64,000 nucleotides of DNA, from assembly GCF_002860355.1 (NCBI RefSeq), contig NZ_NMWU01000005.1, forward strand, positions 85-64,084, read 5' to 3'. The position numbers were made by a program, and so were the translations under genes. Source of the DNA: Bifidobacterium margollesii (GTDB lineage Bacteria > Actinomycetota > Actinomycetes > Actinomycetales > Bifidobacteriaceae). Below the pieces are notes generated by a model. It ran no database searches. It was not told where the DNA came from and was given only the letters and a program-made list of their open reading frames with translations. Below, piece by piece: positions 8,892 to 16,518 of this stretch; the stretch's first letter is position 1, and each line of letters begins with the position of its first letter.

Positions 8892-10217
8892 TCACTTGAT
8901 CTGGCTGCCGATCTGTTTGGAGCTGCACAGTCCGATCGGGATCAGGGAGACGACGCAGATCACGACGAGGGCCATCATCACGGAAGGCTGTCCGAAGATC
9001 GCGCCTACCATGGCCATCACGGTCACTCCGGCGAAGTTGCAGATGTTGTAGATGATCTGGATCGGGGTCCATGCCATTTCGAAATCCTGGCGGCCGAACA
9101 CCGTCGTGGTCATCGACATGCATACGTTGGCGTTGCCGGAGATGGAGAACATCAGCAGGGCGACGGCGACGGCGCACACGATGTTGTTGGAGCCGAAGAA
9201 GAACACCAGCGCACCGGCGATGATCATCATCGCCACAACCACGAAAGTGGTGTTCTTGGTGCCGAACTTCTGGTCGAGCACACCGATGATGTAATGACCG
9301 AGCATGCCGAAGGGCCACATCGTGCCCATGAGCAGGATCGCGAAAGTGAGTTCGTGACCGTAGGAGACCAAAGTGGGGGCGAGCAGGGCCATGGTGCCGG
9401 AGGCGGCGAGCATCGCGATGCCCCATCCGAGTCCGATGAGCCAGGTCTGCGGGGTCTTCAGCACCTTGGAGACCGTCCACGGACTGTGCTTCTTGTACTC
9501 CTCGGCGGCGGCGAAATCACGCTCGAGCTGCTCGCGGGAAATGCTGCGATCGTTGTCGGGCCAGGCACCGGCCTCTTCGGGATTGTCCTTGACGAACAGG
9601 AAGGTGACGACGGCCAGCAGGGCGCACAGCACGGCGCAGCCCCAGAAGAAGCCGCTGATGCCGATCGAGGAGCCAGCACAGGCCACCACCACGGCATTGA
9701 TGCAGGCACCATTGAGGGTCATGCCCATCGTGGCCATGCCCATGAACATGCCCTTCTTGTGCGGGAACCAGCTGGAGCCGAGCTTGCCCAGTCCGATCAC
9801 CGCGTAGGCGGTCATGGTGACGAAGAACAGGAGCACACCGATGAAGAACATCGTAAAGCTGTTCATCATGGCCAAAACGGCGAAGGCGACCATATTGCCG
9901 ATCAGGCCGATGATCGACACGTTGCGCGCGCCGATCCTGTGACCGATGATACCGAACAGCAGGATGCCGACCAGCGAAGCCCATCCGGATACGGTGACGA
10001 CCATCGACATCTGCGTGGTCTGCCACCCGTACATTTCAGTGAAGAGCGAGAACAGGGTGTTGGAACCGTTGTTCCAGAAGTTGTAGAAGAAATAGAAGCC
10101 GATGCAGGTGGCGGTGACGCCCCAGCCTTTGACTCCGAGATCCGGTATCCAGTGATTGGTCTTCTTCGCCGTTATGGTGGTGCTAGTCATAATCCTGTGG
10201 TGTGCGTCGGCGCACAC
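8892..10217 (-). CDS. Second MFS transporter of the OFA type
   Basis: The protein has about twelve membrane helices, with typical MFS loops such as GIIGHRIGARNVS after helix 2 and a long central loop containing FVKDNPEEAGAWPDN. It resembles OFA carriers of gut actinobacteria and Firmicutes but is clearly a different paralogue from the neighbour at 7412. The GTG at 10217 is chosen because AAAGGAG lies only three to four bases before it; the ATG at 10190 would give a more typical N-terminus (MTSTTITAKK) but has only a weak site. It lies between the carboxylate kinase gene and the other carrier, so import or export of the kinase's substrate or product is the natural inference. Confidence 0.83.
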   Translation of the reverse strand: MCADAHHRIMTSTTITAKKTNHWIPDLGVKGWGVTATCIGFYFFYNFWNNGSNTLFSLFTEMYGWQTTQMSMVVTVSGWASLVGILLFGIIGHRIGARNVSIIGLIGNMVAFAVLAMMNSFTMFFIGVLLFFVTMTAYAVIGLGKLGSSWFPHKKGMFMGMATMGMTLNGACINAVVVACAGSSIGISGFFWGCAVLCALLAVVTFLFVKDNPEEAGAWPDNDRSISREQLERDFAAAEEYKKHSPWTVSKVLKTPQTWLIGLGWGIAMLAASGTMALLAPTLVSYGHELTFAILLMGTMWPFGMLGHYIIGVLDQKFGTKNTTFVVVAMMIIAGALVFFFGSNNIVCAVAVALLMFSISGNANVCMSMTTTVFGRQDFEMAWTPIQIIYNICNFAGVTVMAMVGAIFGQPSVMMALVVICVVSLIPIGLCSSKQIGSQIK

Positions 10218-10386
10218 GCTCTCCTTTCTGCTGATGCCGCCTCATTGCGACTGTTGTTTTCGCCGGCGCCTCTTCGCACCGGCAACGTTTCACGATGCTG
10301 TCGTTGGCCCATAGCGGACCGTCTCATTGGCAGGTGCGGCGGATGACAGCTTCCACCGCACCACGATTGTTTTACCGGTCTCGGAA

Positions 10387-11514
10387 TCAGCCGATGTCCG
10401 GAATGGCGCCTTCCTGGGTGAATCCGGCCCACGAGGGTTCACCGGTGTAGGTCATCACCGCCTCGGTACCGGCGATCGCTCGGACGGCGCCGGCTGCCAG
10501 CGCCTCCATCTCGAAATCACCGCCATATGCCTGAACGGGGGCGATCCAACCCACACGATCGACGATCTTGGCCACGAACGTTTTGTCGTTGCTCACGCCT
10601 CCGGTAAGGATGATGCCGTCAACCCGACCCTTGAGCGTAGCTGCGAACCCGCCGATGGCCTTGGCCACCTGATATCCCATGGCGTCGTAGACGATGCGTG
10701 CCCATTCGTCGCCGGCTTCGATGCGCCGACCGATCTCACGGGCGTCGTCGGTACCGACCAGACCCATCAAACCGCCGGTCTTGCCAACCACGTTGAGCAC
10801 AGACCTCTGATCATGCTCACCGTCGAAGCACAGCCTCACCACCGGCTTGAGCGGCACGTCACCGGAACGGTTGGGCGCAAACGGGCCGGAACCTTCCAGA
10901 ACGTCATTGGTGTCGATCATGCGACCGTGTTCGTGCGCGGCCACGGAAAGTCCGCCGCCGATATGCGCCACGATCACGTTGATGTCCTCGTAGTCGCGAC
11001 CGAGTGACTTGGCGTAGCGGATCGCCACCTCCTTCTGATTGAGGCAGTGCACATGACTCTTGCGGTAGACGCCTGGGTATCCGGTGATGCGGGCCACGTC
11101 GATCAGCTCATCAGTGTCGGGCTGGTTCACGGCATAGGCCGGCTTACCGGTGGCCTTGGCGAAGTCGTACAGCAACGGGGCTCCGAGGATGGCCGGATGA
11201 TTCACGCCGGTATGGGTCACATGTTCGCACACCGTCTCGTCGATGGCGAAGATGCCGCCAACCGTGGGCCCCATCGATCCGCAGTAGCCGGAGAAGGCGT
11301 CGATGTCGTCGAGTGACATGTCGTGTGTTGCCAGCTCGTCGAGGATGGTCTTCCTGCGGTAGTCGAACTGATCGATCGCGTTGTCGAAGGCTGCGAGTTC
11401 GTTGGCGGGATGCTGAACGTTGGCCTTGAAGAGCACCTCCTCGCCTTTGAACACGGCGATCTTGGTAGAGGTTGATCCCGGCGACAATGTCAGAATGACG
11501 GGGGTTGCGGTCAT
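10387..11514 (-). CDS. buk: Butyrate kinase-family carboxylate kinase
   Basis: The 375-residue ASKHA-fold kinase interconverts a carboxylate plus ATP with the acyl phosphate plus ADP. The N-terminal phosphate loop LSPGSTSTKIAVF, the stretch CLNQKEVAIRYA, the adenosine-loop region VIVAHIGGGLSVAAHE, DVLEGSGPFAPNRSG and IILTGGVSNDK all match butyrate kinases more closely than acetate kinases. The length is near the butyrate kinase norm (about 355). The start at 11514 has AAAGGACCATC before ATG. It is 44 bases downstream of a phosphotransacylase, the classic Ptb-Buk arrangement. The acid used is not determined by sequence; branched-chain or propionyl substrates are possible. Confidence 0.9.
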   Translation of the reverse strand: MTATPVILTLSPGSTSTKIAVFKGEEVLFKANVQHPANELAAFDNAIDQFDYRRKTILDELATHDMSLDDIDAFSGYCGSMGPTVGGIFAIDETVCEHVTHTGVNHPAILGAPLLYDFAKATGKPAYAVNQPDTDELIDVARITGYPGVYRKSHVHCLNQKEVAIRYAKSLGRDYEDINVIVAHIGGGLSVAAHEHGRMIDTNDVLEGSGPFAPNRSGDVPLKPVVRLCFDGEHDQRSVLNVVGKTGGLMGLVGTDDAREIGRRIEAGDEWARIVYDAMGYQVAKAIGGFAATLKGRVDGIILTGGVSNDKTFVAKIVDRVGWIAPVQAYGGDFEMEALAAGAVRAIAGTEAVMTYTGEPSWAGFTQEGAIPDIG

Positions 11515-11558
11515 GATGGTCCTTTCTTGATCTTCGTTGATCTTCTGCTGAGTGGCGG

Positions 11559-12551
11559 TTACTCGGCCCGGACGAGCAGCATCAGGATGTTGCCCATCAT
11601 TTCGGAAACGGGTGCACTGCGGGAGAAGTCGCATACCGGCTTGGCGAAGCCCTGCAGCACCGGCCCGTACACGTCGGCGTGGCCGAAGGTCTGGATGAGC
11701 TTGACGCCAATGTTGCCTGCGTGGATGTTCGGGAAGATCAGCACATTGGCCTTGCCGGCGACAGCACTGTCACGTTTCACTTTGCGTTCGGCGGTCTTCG
11801 GGTTGATGGCGGCGTCGAGCTGGAATTCACCGTCGAAGGCGATGTCGGGACGGCGCTGCCGGGCGAGTTCGAGTCCGCGACGGATCACGTCTACGGAGTC
11901 GTCCTCGGAACTGCCGCAGGTAGTGAAGGAAAGGAAGGCTACGCGCGGCTCCCATCCCAGCAGCGACGAAATGGTATCAGCGGAGGAGATCGCAATGTCC
12001 GCGAGCGCCTCCGCGTCCGGTAGCACGTTGATCGCGCAGTCGGCGATGGCGAGCATCTGTCCCTGCGGACCGTCGAAGCCTGGGGCGTCCACCACGCCAA
12101 GGCTGGAGACCACGTTGATGCCGGGGGCGAGTCCGATGATCGACTGGGCGGCGATGATCACGTCGGCGGTGGTGAGCACACGGCCCGCAGCCACACAGTC
12201 GGCCCGACCGGCGCCGACCAGCATCATGGCGGCGTTGACCGCGGTCTTGGCCTTGCGCAACACGGCCTTTTCGCTCAGGAGTCCGGCGGCGACGACCGGC
12301 TCGACCAGTGATCGACGGGCTTCTTCGTCGGTGTTGTCGAAGTATTCGGCGCCTGTCAGGTCGAGACCATGTTCGGCGGCGAGTGCAGCGATATCCTCAT
12401 GTCGGCCGATCAACGTAACGTCTGCGATATCGTCGGCAAGCAGATTGGCCGCGCATTCGAGGATTTCGGGACAGTCGGTTTCAGGGAAGACGATATGCTT
12501 GTGGCCGGCCTTGGCGCGTTCGGCCAGCTGGTCGATGAATTCCTTGTCCAT
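11559..12551 (-). CDS. Phosphate acyltransferase (Pta/Ptb family)
   Basis: The 330-residue cytosolic enzyme exchanges an acyl group between phosphate and a thiol (CoA, or here possibly ACP). The N-terminus HKHIVFPETDCPEILECAA and the C-terminal part VLIFPNIHAGNIGVKLIQ with YGPVLQGFAKPVCDFSR are hallmark phosphotransacylase motifs. The protein lacks the N-terminal regulatory domain of long Pta enzymes. ATG at 12551 follows AAAAAGGAACCATC. With the downstream butyrate kinase it forms an acyl-thioester to acyl-phosphate to carboxylate module. PlsX, which makes acyl-ACP from acyl phosphate, is structurally related, so use of the operon's ACP as thiol partner is plausible but unproven. Confidence 0.88.
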   Translation of the reverse strand: MDKEFIDQLAERAKAGHKHIVFPETDCPEILECAANLLADDIADVTLIGRHEDIAALAAEHGLDLTGAEYFDNTDEEARRSLVEPVVAAGLLSEKAVLRKAKTAVNAAMMLVGAGRADCVAAGRVLTTADVIIAAQSIIGLAPGINVVSSLGVVDAPGFDGPQGQMLAIADCAINVLPDAEALADIAISSADTISSLLGWEPRVAFLSFTTCGSSEDDSVDVIRRGLELARQRRPDIAFDGEFQLDAAINPKTAERKVKRDSAVAGKANVLIFPNIHAGNIGVKLIQTFGHADVYGPVLQGFAKPVCDFSRSAPVSEMMGNILMLLVRAE

Positions 12552-12598
12552 GATGGTTCCTTTTTGTGTTGGTTTGACGCTTTTGTGTTGGTTTTCCG

Positions 12599-13021
12599 CT
12601 ACCGTGCGGGAACGGGTTTGGTGACGATTGATGTGGCGATGTAGTACAGCGCCATCGAAGTGATGTAACCGATGGCAACCAGTTGACCGTAGGTGGCAAG
12701 CCAGGTGGCGATGATGCCGTTCGGCCCGGTCTGCATGACGGCCATGGTCAAGGAGATGCAGGTGACGAAGATCAGGTTTTCGACGAACACGGAGGCCCAT
12801 GGACGAATCTTGGATTCGCCCAGCCATGTGGAACAGAGTCGCCCGGCGGCGGGAACAGGGAGGATCAGCTGCAGCAGCACGTTGGTGCAGAAAGCGGTGC
12901 AGGTTCCCGGATACCAGGAGGTCAGGGTGATCGCCGCGCCGGAGAGCAGCATCGCCGAGGTGTTGATCACCACGGCCAGCACCAGATCCTGCAACACCAT
13001 CAGTCGGGTGACGGGGGTCAT
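12599..13021 (-). CDS. Small four-helix membrane protein of unknown function
   Basis: The 140-residue protein has four hydrophobic stretches: LMVLQDLVLAVVINTSAMLL, a segment around NVLLQLILPVPAAG, FVENLIFVTCISLTMAVM and YGQLVAIGYITSMALYYIA. I do not recognise it confidently; the layout recalls small DUF2798-like proteins. Its ATG overlaps the stop of the upstream esterase gene by four bases (ATGA), so translation is probably coupled. Co-transcription with hydrolases, a carboxylate kinase and transporters suggests a role in transport or membrane anchoring of the pathway. Confidence 0.7.
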   Translation of the reverse strand: MTPVTRLMVLQDLVLAVVINTSAMLLSGAAITLTSWYPGTCTAFCTNVLLQLILPVPAAGRLCSTWLGESKIRPWASVFVENLIFVTCISLTMAVMQTGPNGIIATWLATYGQLVAIGYITSMALYYIATSIVTKPVPAR

Positions 13022-14061
13022 GAGCGCGCCTCCCGAGGTTTGAAATCACTAGATTCAACCGAATCCGGTAACTGGGCCTCATCACTCAGCCATGGGAACG
13101 GCACGGATTGAGGAAACGCATCAAGCACGTCGCTCAACGCTTCGAACACCATCTCACCGGCGAGCCGGTCGGTACCTTGCGGCCGGGCCTGAATGGTCTC
13201 CGGCGGATTGGCCGCACGGTAGGCTTCGGGGTTCACGGCGTCTTCGATGTACCCGTGGTAGGCGTGCGTCACCATGTGCAGACGAGCGTCGACGCCAATA
13301 GACCGCAACCGGTCCGCCATGCGTACGCCTTCGTCGGCCATGGCATCGCCTTCGACGGGAAGGATCGAAGAGACCGGCAGATCGGCCAGTTCGGCATCGG
13401 AAGAGTAGATCGGCGAGATACGGGGGTTACGGCGATCCGCGTCGCCACAGTACCAGTCGTTGAAGGCCTCCATCAGATCGATCGGCAGATCAATCTCACG
13501 CAGTGCCTTGTCGGCCGGGGCGGTGGATGCATCGAAGAACGGGTAGTGCAGAGCGAGGCCGGACACATGATACTCGGCGACCGCCTTGCTTTCGATCGCA
13601 CCGACAAGTGCGAGCTGAGCCCCGGCACTGTAGCCCATGAGGATGAATCGATGGGTGTCCATCCGGTATTCCGCGGCATGCTCGGCGTACCATTGCAGCA
13701 CGTCGAGCACGTCGTCGAGTGCTGCCGGCCATGGATGCTCCGGCGCCAGACGGTAGTTCACACCCACCACATGCACATTGAAGGCATCTCGAATCCACTC
13801 GCATAGGGCATCGGTCTTACGGGCGTCGCCCATGGCGAACCCGCCGCCATGCAGTTCGAACACCACCGGAGCGACTTCTCCTTCCGGCACATCGGCCGGA
13901 TGCAGCCAGGTATCGAGAGCGGGATGCGAGTCGTCGCCTGCGGGCATCACCTTGCAGACGATGTGACGCCCGCGGATCGGACCGGCAAGAACCGGTTCCA
14001 ATGCCGCTTCACGCAGGGAGGGAAGGATTCTGGCGAAGCTTCGCAGTTCGCGGGCGTCCAT
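13018..14061 (-). CDS. Alpha/beta hydrolase, HGGG-type esterase (hormone-sensitive-lipase-like)
   Basis: The 347-residue hydrolase carries the oxyanion-hole motif ELHGGGFAMGD and the nucleophile elbow ILMGYSAGAQLAL (GYSAG). The general base should be the Asp in PVEGDAMADEGVRM, with a His in THAYHGYIED. No signal peptide is visible, so it acts in the cytosol. Family members cleave short-chain esters; some act as acyltransferases. The ATG at 14061 has AAAGGAG five bases upstream. It is the third gene of the operon, 36 bases after the CocE-like gene. Whether it hydrolyses an imported ester or moves an acyl group from the operon's ACP is not decided by sequence. Confidence 0.88.
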   Translation of the reverse strand: MDARELRSFARILPSLREAALEPVLAGPIRGRHIVCKVMPAGDDSHPALDTWLHPADVPEGEVAPVVFELHGGGFAMGDARKTDALCEWIRDAFNVHVVGVNYRLAPEHPWPAALDDVLDVLQWYAEHAAEYRMDTHRFILMGYSAGAQLALVGAIESKAVAEYHVSGLALHYPFFDASTAPADKALREIDLPIDLMEAFNDWYCGDADRRNPRISPIYSSDAELADLPVSSILPVEGDAMADEGVRMADRLRSIGVDARLHMVTHAYHGYIEDAVNPEAYRAANPPETIQARPQGTDRLAGEMVFEALSDVLDAFPQSVPFPWLSDEAQLPDSVESSDFKPREARS

Positions 14062-14097
14062 GGTTACTCCTTTCGAAAATTTGCGCGCGAGGGGTCG

Positions 14098-15966
14098 TCA
14101 GCGAACGACGTAGTCGCCGGCCTGATAACGGGGAGGAATCACCGGGATTTCGATCCAGGATTCGTATTCGCCGCCGCCGTGCACGTTGTGGGTACCGTGG
14201 TTTTCGGTGTCCCAAGCCAGTGGCTCGAACCATCCCTCACGGATGTAGCGGCCGGCGATCTGCACGCGCAGGCGCTCCCCCTTATGCCAGATTCGGCTGG
14301 AGGGGACGATGGCGATGTCGACCGGAACGATTTCACCATCCTTGAGCTTCTCTTCACTTTCGTTGGCCAGCACCGGAATATGCCGCTTGGAAAGCTTTTC
14401 GTCGAGCTTGCGACGGGAGACTCGGCACTTGCCCCAGGCTCCCGGATGCGGCTCGTCCAGCGTGTACCAGGGAATCCATTCGCCGTCGGCCGAAGCTTTC
14501 TGAATGTTGACGAACATGTCCATGTCGTCGTAGCCATCGCAGGAGACGAACAGATGCAGGTTGATGTAGCCGGTGATCTCGGTGTCCTCGCCGAAGACGT
14601 AGTCGAATTCCAGCTGGCCGGAATCCGGATCGTACGAGGCCTTGGATGCGTCAGTGAGCGGCGAGTCCTTGAGGGTCACGGTGGCGGGATCGAAGTAGAG
14701 TTTGCGGTACTCGGTACGCTGCAGCGGGAAGGTCTTTTCGGCGCGACGGTCCTGATAATCGCAGTCGTAGGCGTCCATCACGTCGAGGCGGACACGCGGG
14801 GTCATCTCCCATCCGTTGTGGATGTCCTTGAGGTAACGGTCGTAGAAGCGCTTGAGATCCTCGAGGTTCTCGGGCTGATAGGTGTCAGGCCATTCGAAGT
14901 CGCGATGGGCGCGCATCCACTTGAGGCGGGACTTGCAACGGCGCCAGGCGTTGAACGAACCGGGAAGGTGGAAGTGGCTCCAGCCGGCGGTCTGGTAGAC
15001 GGGGATGCGCACCTTGGAGAAGTCGGGCATCTTGTCGCGCCAGTAGGCGTTCTCGAACGGGTACATGCGGGCCATGGCCACCTGATCGTCCACGCCGTTG
15101 GGGCCGGTGACCTGTGCGGCGATGAACTCGTTGAAGCTCAGTGCCGGAATGCCACCCTCGAACAGACTTTCACGGTACAGATCCGTGGTGGACTCCCAAG
15201 GTGCGATGCAGGCCAGATGCGGCGGCTGCTCGGCTGCGATGCCCCACTGGTGCATGGCCACGCCGGAGTTTCCGGACATGCCGACCTTGCCGTTGCACCA
15301 ATCACGCTGGGCCAGCCATTCAACGAAGTCGTAGCCGTCCTCGCGGTCCTGATGGGTGAACATGTGCACGTTGCCTTCGGAATGGCCGGCGCCGCGCACA
15401 TCCACATTGGCCACGGCATAGCCCTGATGGCACCAGTACAGCGGATCGGGAGATTCGAACTTGGCGCAGTTGGATACGGTCTTCGGCGGCACGCCCATGA
15501 TCTGCCATTCGCTCATGCCGTCACCGGGACGCTTACCGAACCAGCTCCACGAGACGATCGCCGGGATCTTCTCCTCGGTCACCGGGCGGTAGATGTCGCA
15601 GTAGATCGTGGCACCGTCTCGCATGACGACGGCCTGATCCTGCTCACAGATGATGCCGGGCGCGGCCTCATAGGTACGCTGATTGAACGGCGGACAGAAC
15701 CCCTGTCCCATACGGGCCATCGGATCCTCGGAGTTCGCGAGGTCCACCTCCTCCTGATCGGCGACGGGCTGACGCGAGACGCGGTAGCAGACCTTCATCT
15801 TCTCGCCCTGGAATTCCTCCTCCAGCAGGTAGAAGATTCCGCCCTTGGAATCCTTGTAGATCGGGACGTCGTCGTTGACGTTCGCGTTTTCACCGGTCTT
15901 GGTGATGAAGTCGGAGAGCTTGCCGTCTACCTTCTCCCAGTCCTCGGGGATAATCGGCTCGATCAT
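14098..15966 (-). CDS. CocE/NonD (X-Pro dipeptidyl-peptidase S15-like) hydrolase
   Basis: The 622-residue protein has an S15/CocE catalytic domain and a C-terminal jelly-roll domain. Motifs are VVMRDGATIYCDIYRPV, the strand NVDVRGAGHSEGN, and the nucleophile elbow GKVGMSGNSG, whose first Ser aligns with CocE GVSYLG. The C-terminal half has GYINLHLFVSCDGYDDMDMF and RLRVQIAGRYIREGWFEPL, typical of this family's jelly roll. About 100 extra residues precede the catalytic core. No signal peptide is seen. Members cleave esters such as cocaine, acylated amino acids or X-Pro peptides; the substrate here is unknown. ATG at 15966 has AGGAACATATC in front. It lies directly after the ACP gene. Confidence 0.88.
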   Translation of the reverse strand: MIEPIIPEDWEKVDGKLSDFITKTGENANVNDDVPIYKDSKGGIFYLLEEEFQGEKMKVCYRVSRQPVADQEEVDLANSEDPMARMGQGFCPPFNQRTYEAAPGIICEQDQAVVMRDGATIYCDIYRPVTEEKIPAIVSWSWFGKRPGDGMSEWQIMGVPPKTVSNCAKFESPDPLYWCHQGYAVANVDVRGAGHSEGNVHMFTHQDREDGYDFVEWLAQRDWCNGKVGMSGNSGVAMHQWGIAAEQPPHLACIAPWESTTDLYRESLFEGGIPALSFNEFIAAQVTGPNGVDDQVAMARMYPFENAYWRDKMPDFSKVRIPVYQTAGWSHFHLPGSFNAWRRCKSRLKWMRAHRDFEWPDTYQPENLEDLKRFYDRYLKDIHNGWEMTPRVRLDVMDAYDCDYQDRRAEKTFPLQRTEYRKLYFDPATVTLKDSPLTDASKASYDPDSGQLEFDYVFGEDTEITGYINLHLFVSCDGYDDMDMFVNIQKASADGEWIPWYTLDEPHPGAWGKCRVSRRKLDEKLSKRHIPVLANESEEKLKDGEIVPVDIAIVPSSRIWHKGERLRVQIAGRYIREGWFEPLAWDTENHGTHNVHGGGEYESWIEIPVIPPRYQAGDYVVR

Positions 15967-16008
15967 GATATGTTCCTGTCCTGTTCTGTGTAGTTCTCTA
16001 TGATTCGG

Positions 16009-16257
16009 TTACATGTCCAGCAGTTCGACGACGTAGTCGGCGGCATCGCCGAACGTCTCCTTGCGCCGGAAGGTCATATACGGCACCTCGACGTCGAATT
16101 CGTCCTCCAGATACGTGGTCAGCTGCGAGTACTGCACGGACTTGAGCTGTAGATCCTTGAAAGCAGTGTCCGCAGAGAACTCGGAGGCGTCCTTGCCGGT
16201 AAGCGAGGCTGCGCGGGTACGGATCGCGTCCAGTACTTCAGTGCGTTCGTCGGCCAT
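16009..16257 (-). CDS. Discrete acyl carrier protein
   Basis: The 82-residue acidic protein has the ACP pattern: a helix, then FKDLQLKSVQYSQL carrying the putative phosphopantetheine Ser40, then YLEDEFDVEVPYMTF. The Asp that precedes this Ser in most ACPs (DSL) is Lys here, which may restrict which phosphopantetheinyl transferase and partners recognise it. ATG at 16257 follows AAAGGAATCATC. It is the promoter-proximal gene of the operon with two hydrolases, a phosphotransacylase, a carboxylate kinase and two carriers. A phosphopantetheinyl transferase is encoded 2 kb away. Bifidobacteria make fatty acids on a large type I synthase, so a free ACP is unlikely to serve bulk lipid synthesis. Confidence 0.88.
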   Translation of the reverse strand: MADERTEVLDAIRTRAASLTGKDASEFSADTAFKDLQLKSVQYSQLTTYLEDEFDVEVPYMTFRRKETFGDAADYVVELLDM

Positions 16258-16518
16258 GATGATTCCTTTCGTAACTATGTAGGGGGTATGACTTGTACAA
16301 CAGTCCAAGGCATTTCGGTCTTCTTCCTTGAGACCTCCGCTTGCCTTGTGCTTTATAGATTAAGGATTTTGCATAGGTTTGTCGCCAAAAAACGATGTGC
16401 GTCGGCATGAAGTTCAGCGTAAAAACACTCGCGTAATTGTGCATTTGCACAATACATGTTCTATCATGGATCCAGCAGTATGCCTTCATACCCCCGACCA
16501 TGGGAAGGCGGTTCCACC
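16258..16518. promoter_or_regulatory. Divergent promoter region of the ACP operon and the PucR-type regulator
   Basis: This 261-base AT-rich region separates the operon from its divergent regulator. It holds the palindrome at 16436-16453 and a shorter one (TTGTACAA) near 16293. Stretches such as TTTATAGATTAAG around 16351-16363 could supply -10 elements. No gene is seen inside. Confidence 0.6.
16436..16453. promoter_or_regulatory. Perfect palindromic operator candidate
   Basis: ATTGTGCA-TT-TGCACAAT is a perfect 8+8 inverted repeat with a two-base spacer, about 65 bases upstream of the regulator's start and 180 upstream of the ACP operon. Its symmetry and position fit a dimeric regulator, most simply the adjacent PucR-type protein. 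Confidence 0.65.

Noticed and set aside
10387-11514. Annotation as acetate kinase
   Set aside because: The motifs GSTSTKIA, the NQKEVA stretch and the GSGPFAPNRSG stretch fit butyrate kinase, and acetate-kinase-specific motifs are missing.
13849-15993. Long plus-strand frame opposite the two hydrolase genes
   Set aside because: It is a shadow of the well-supported minus-strand hydrolases, which have clear catalytic motifs and ribosome binding sites.
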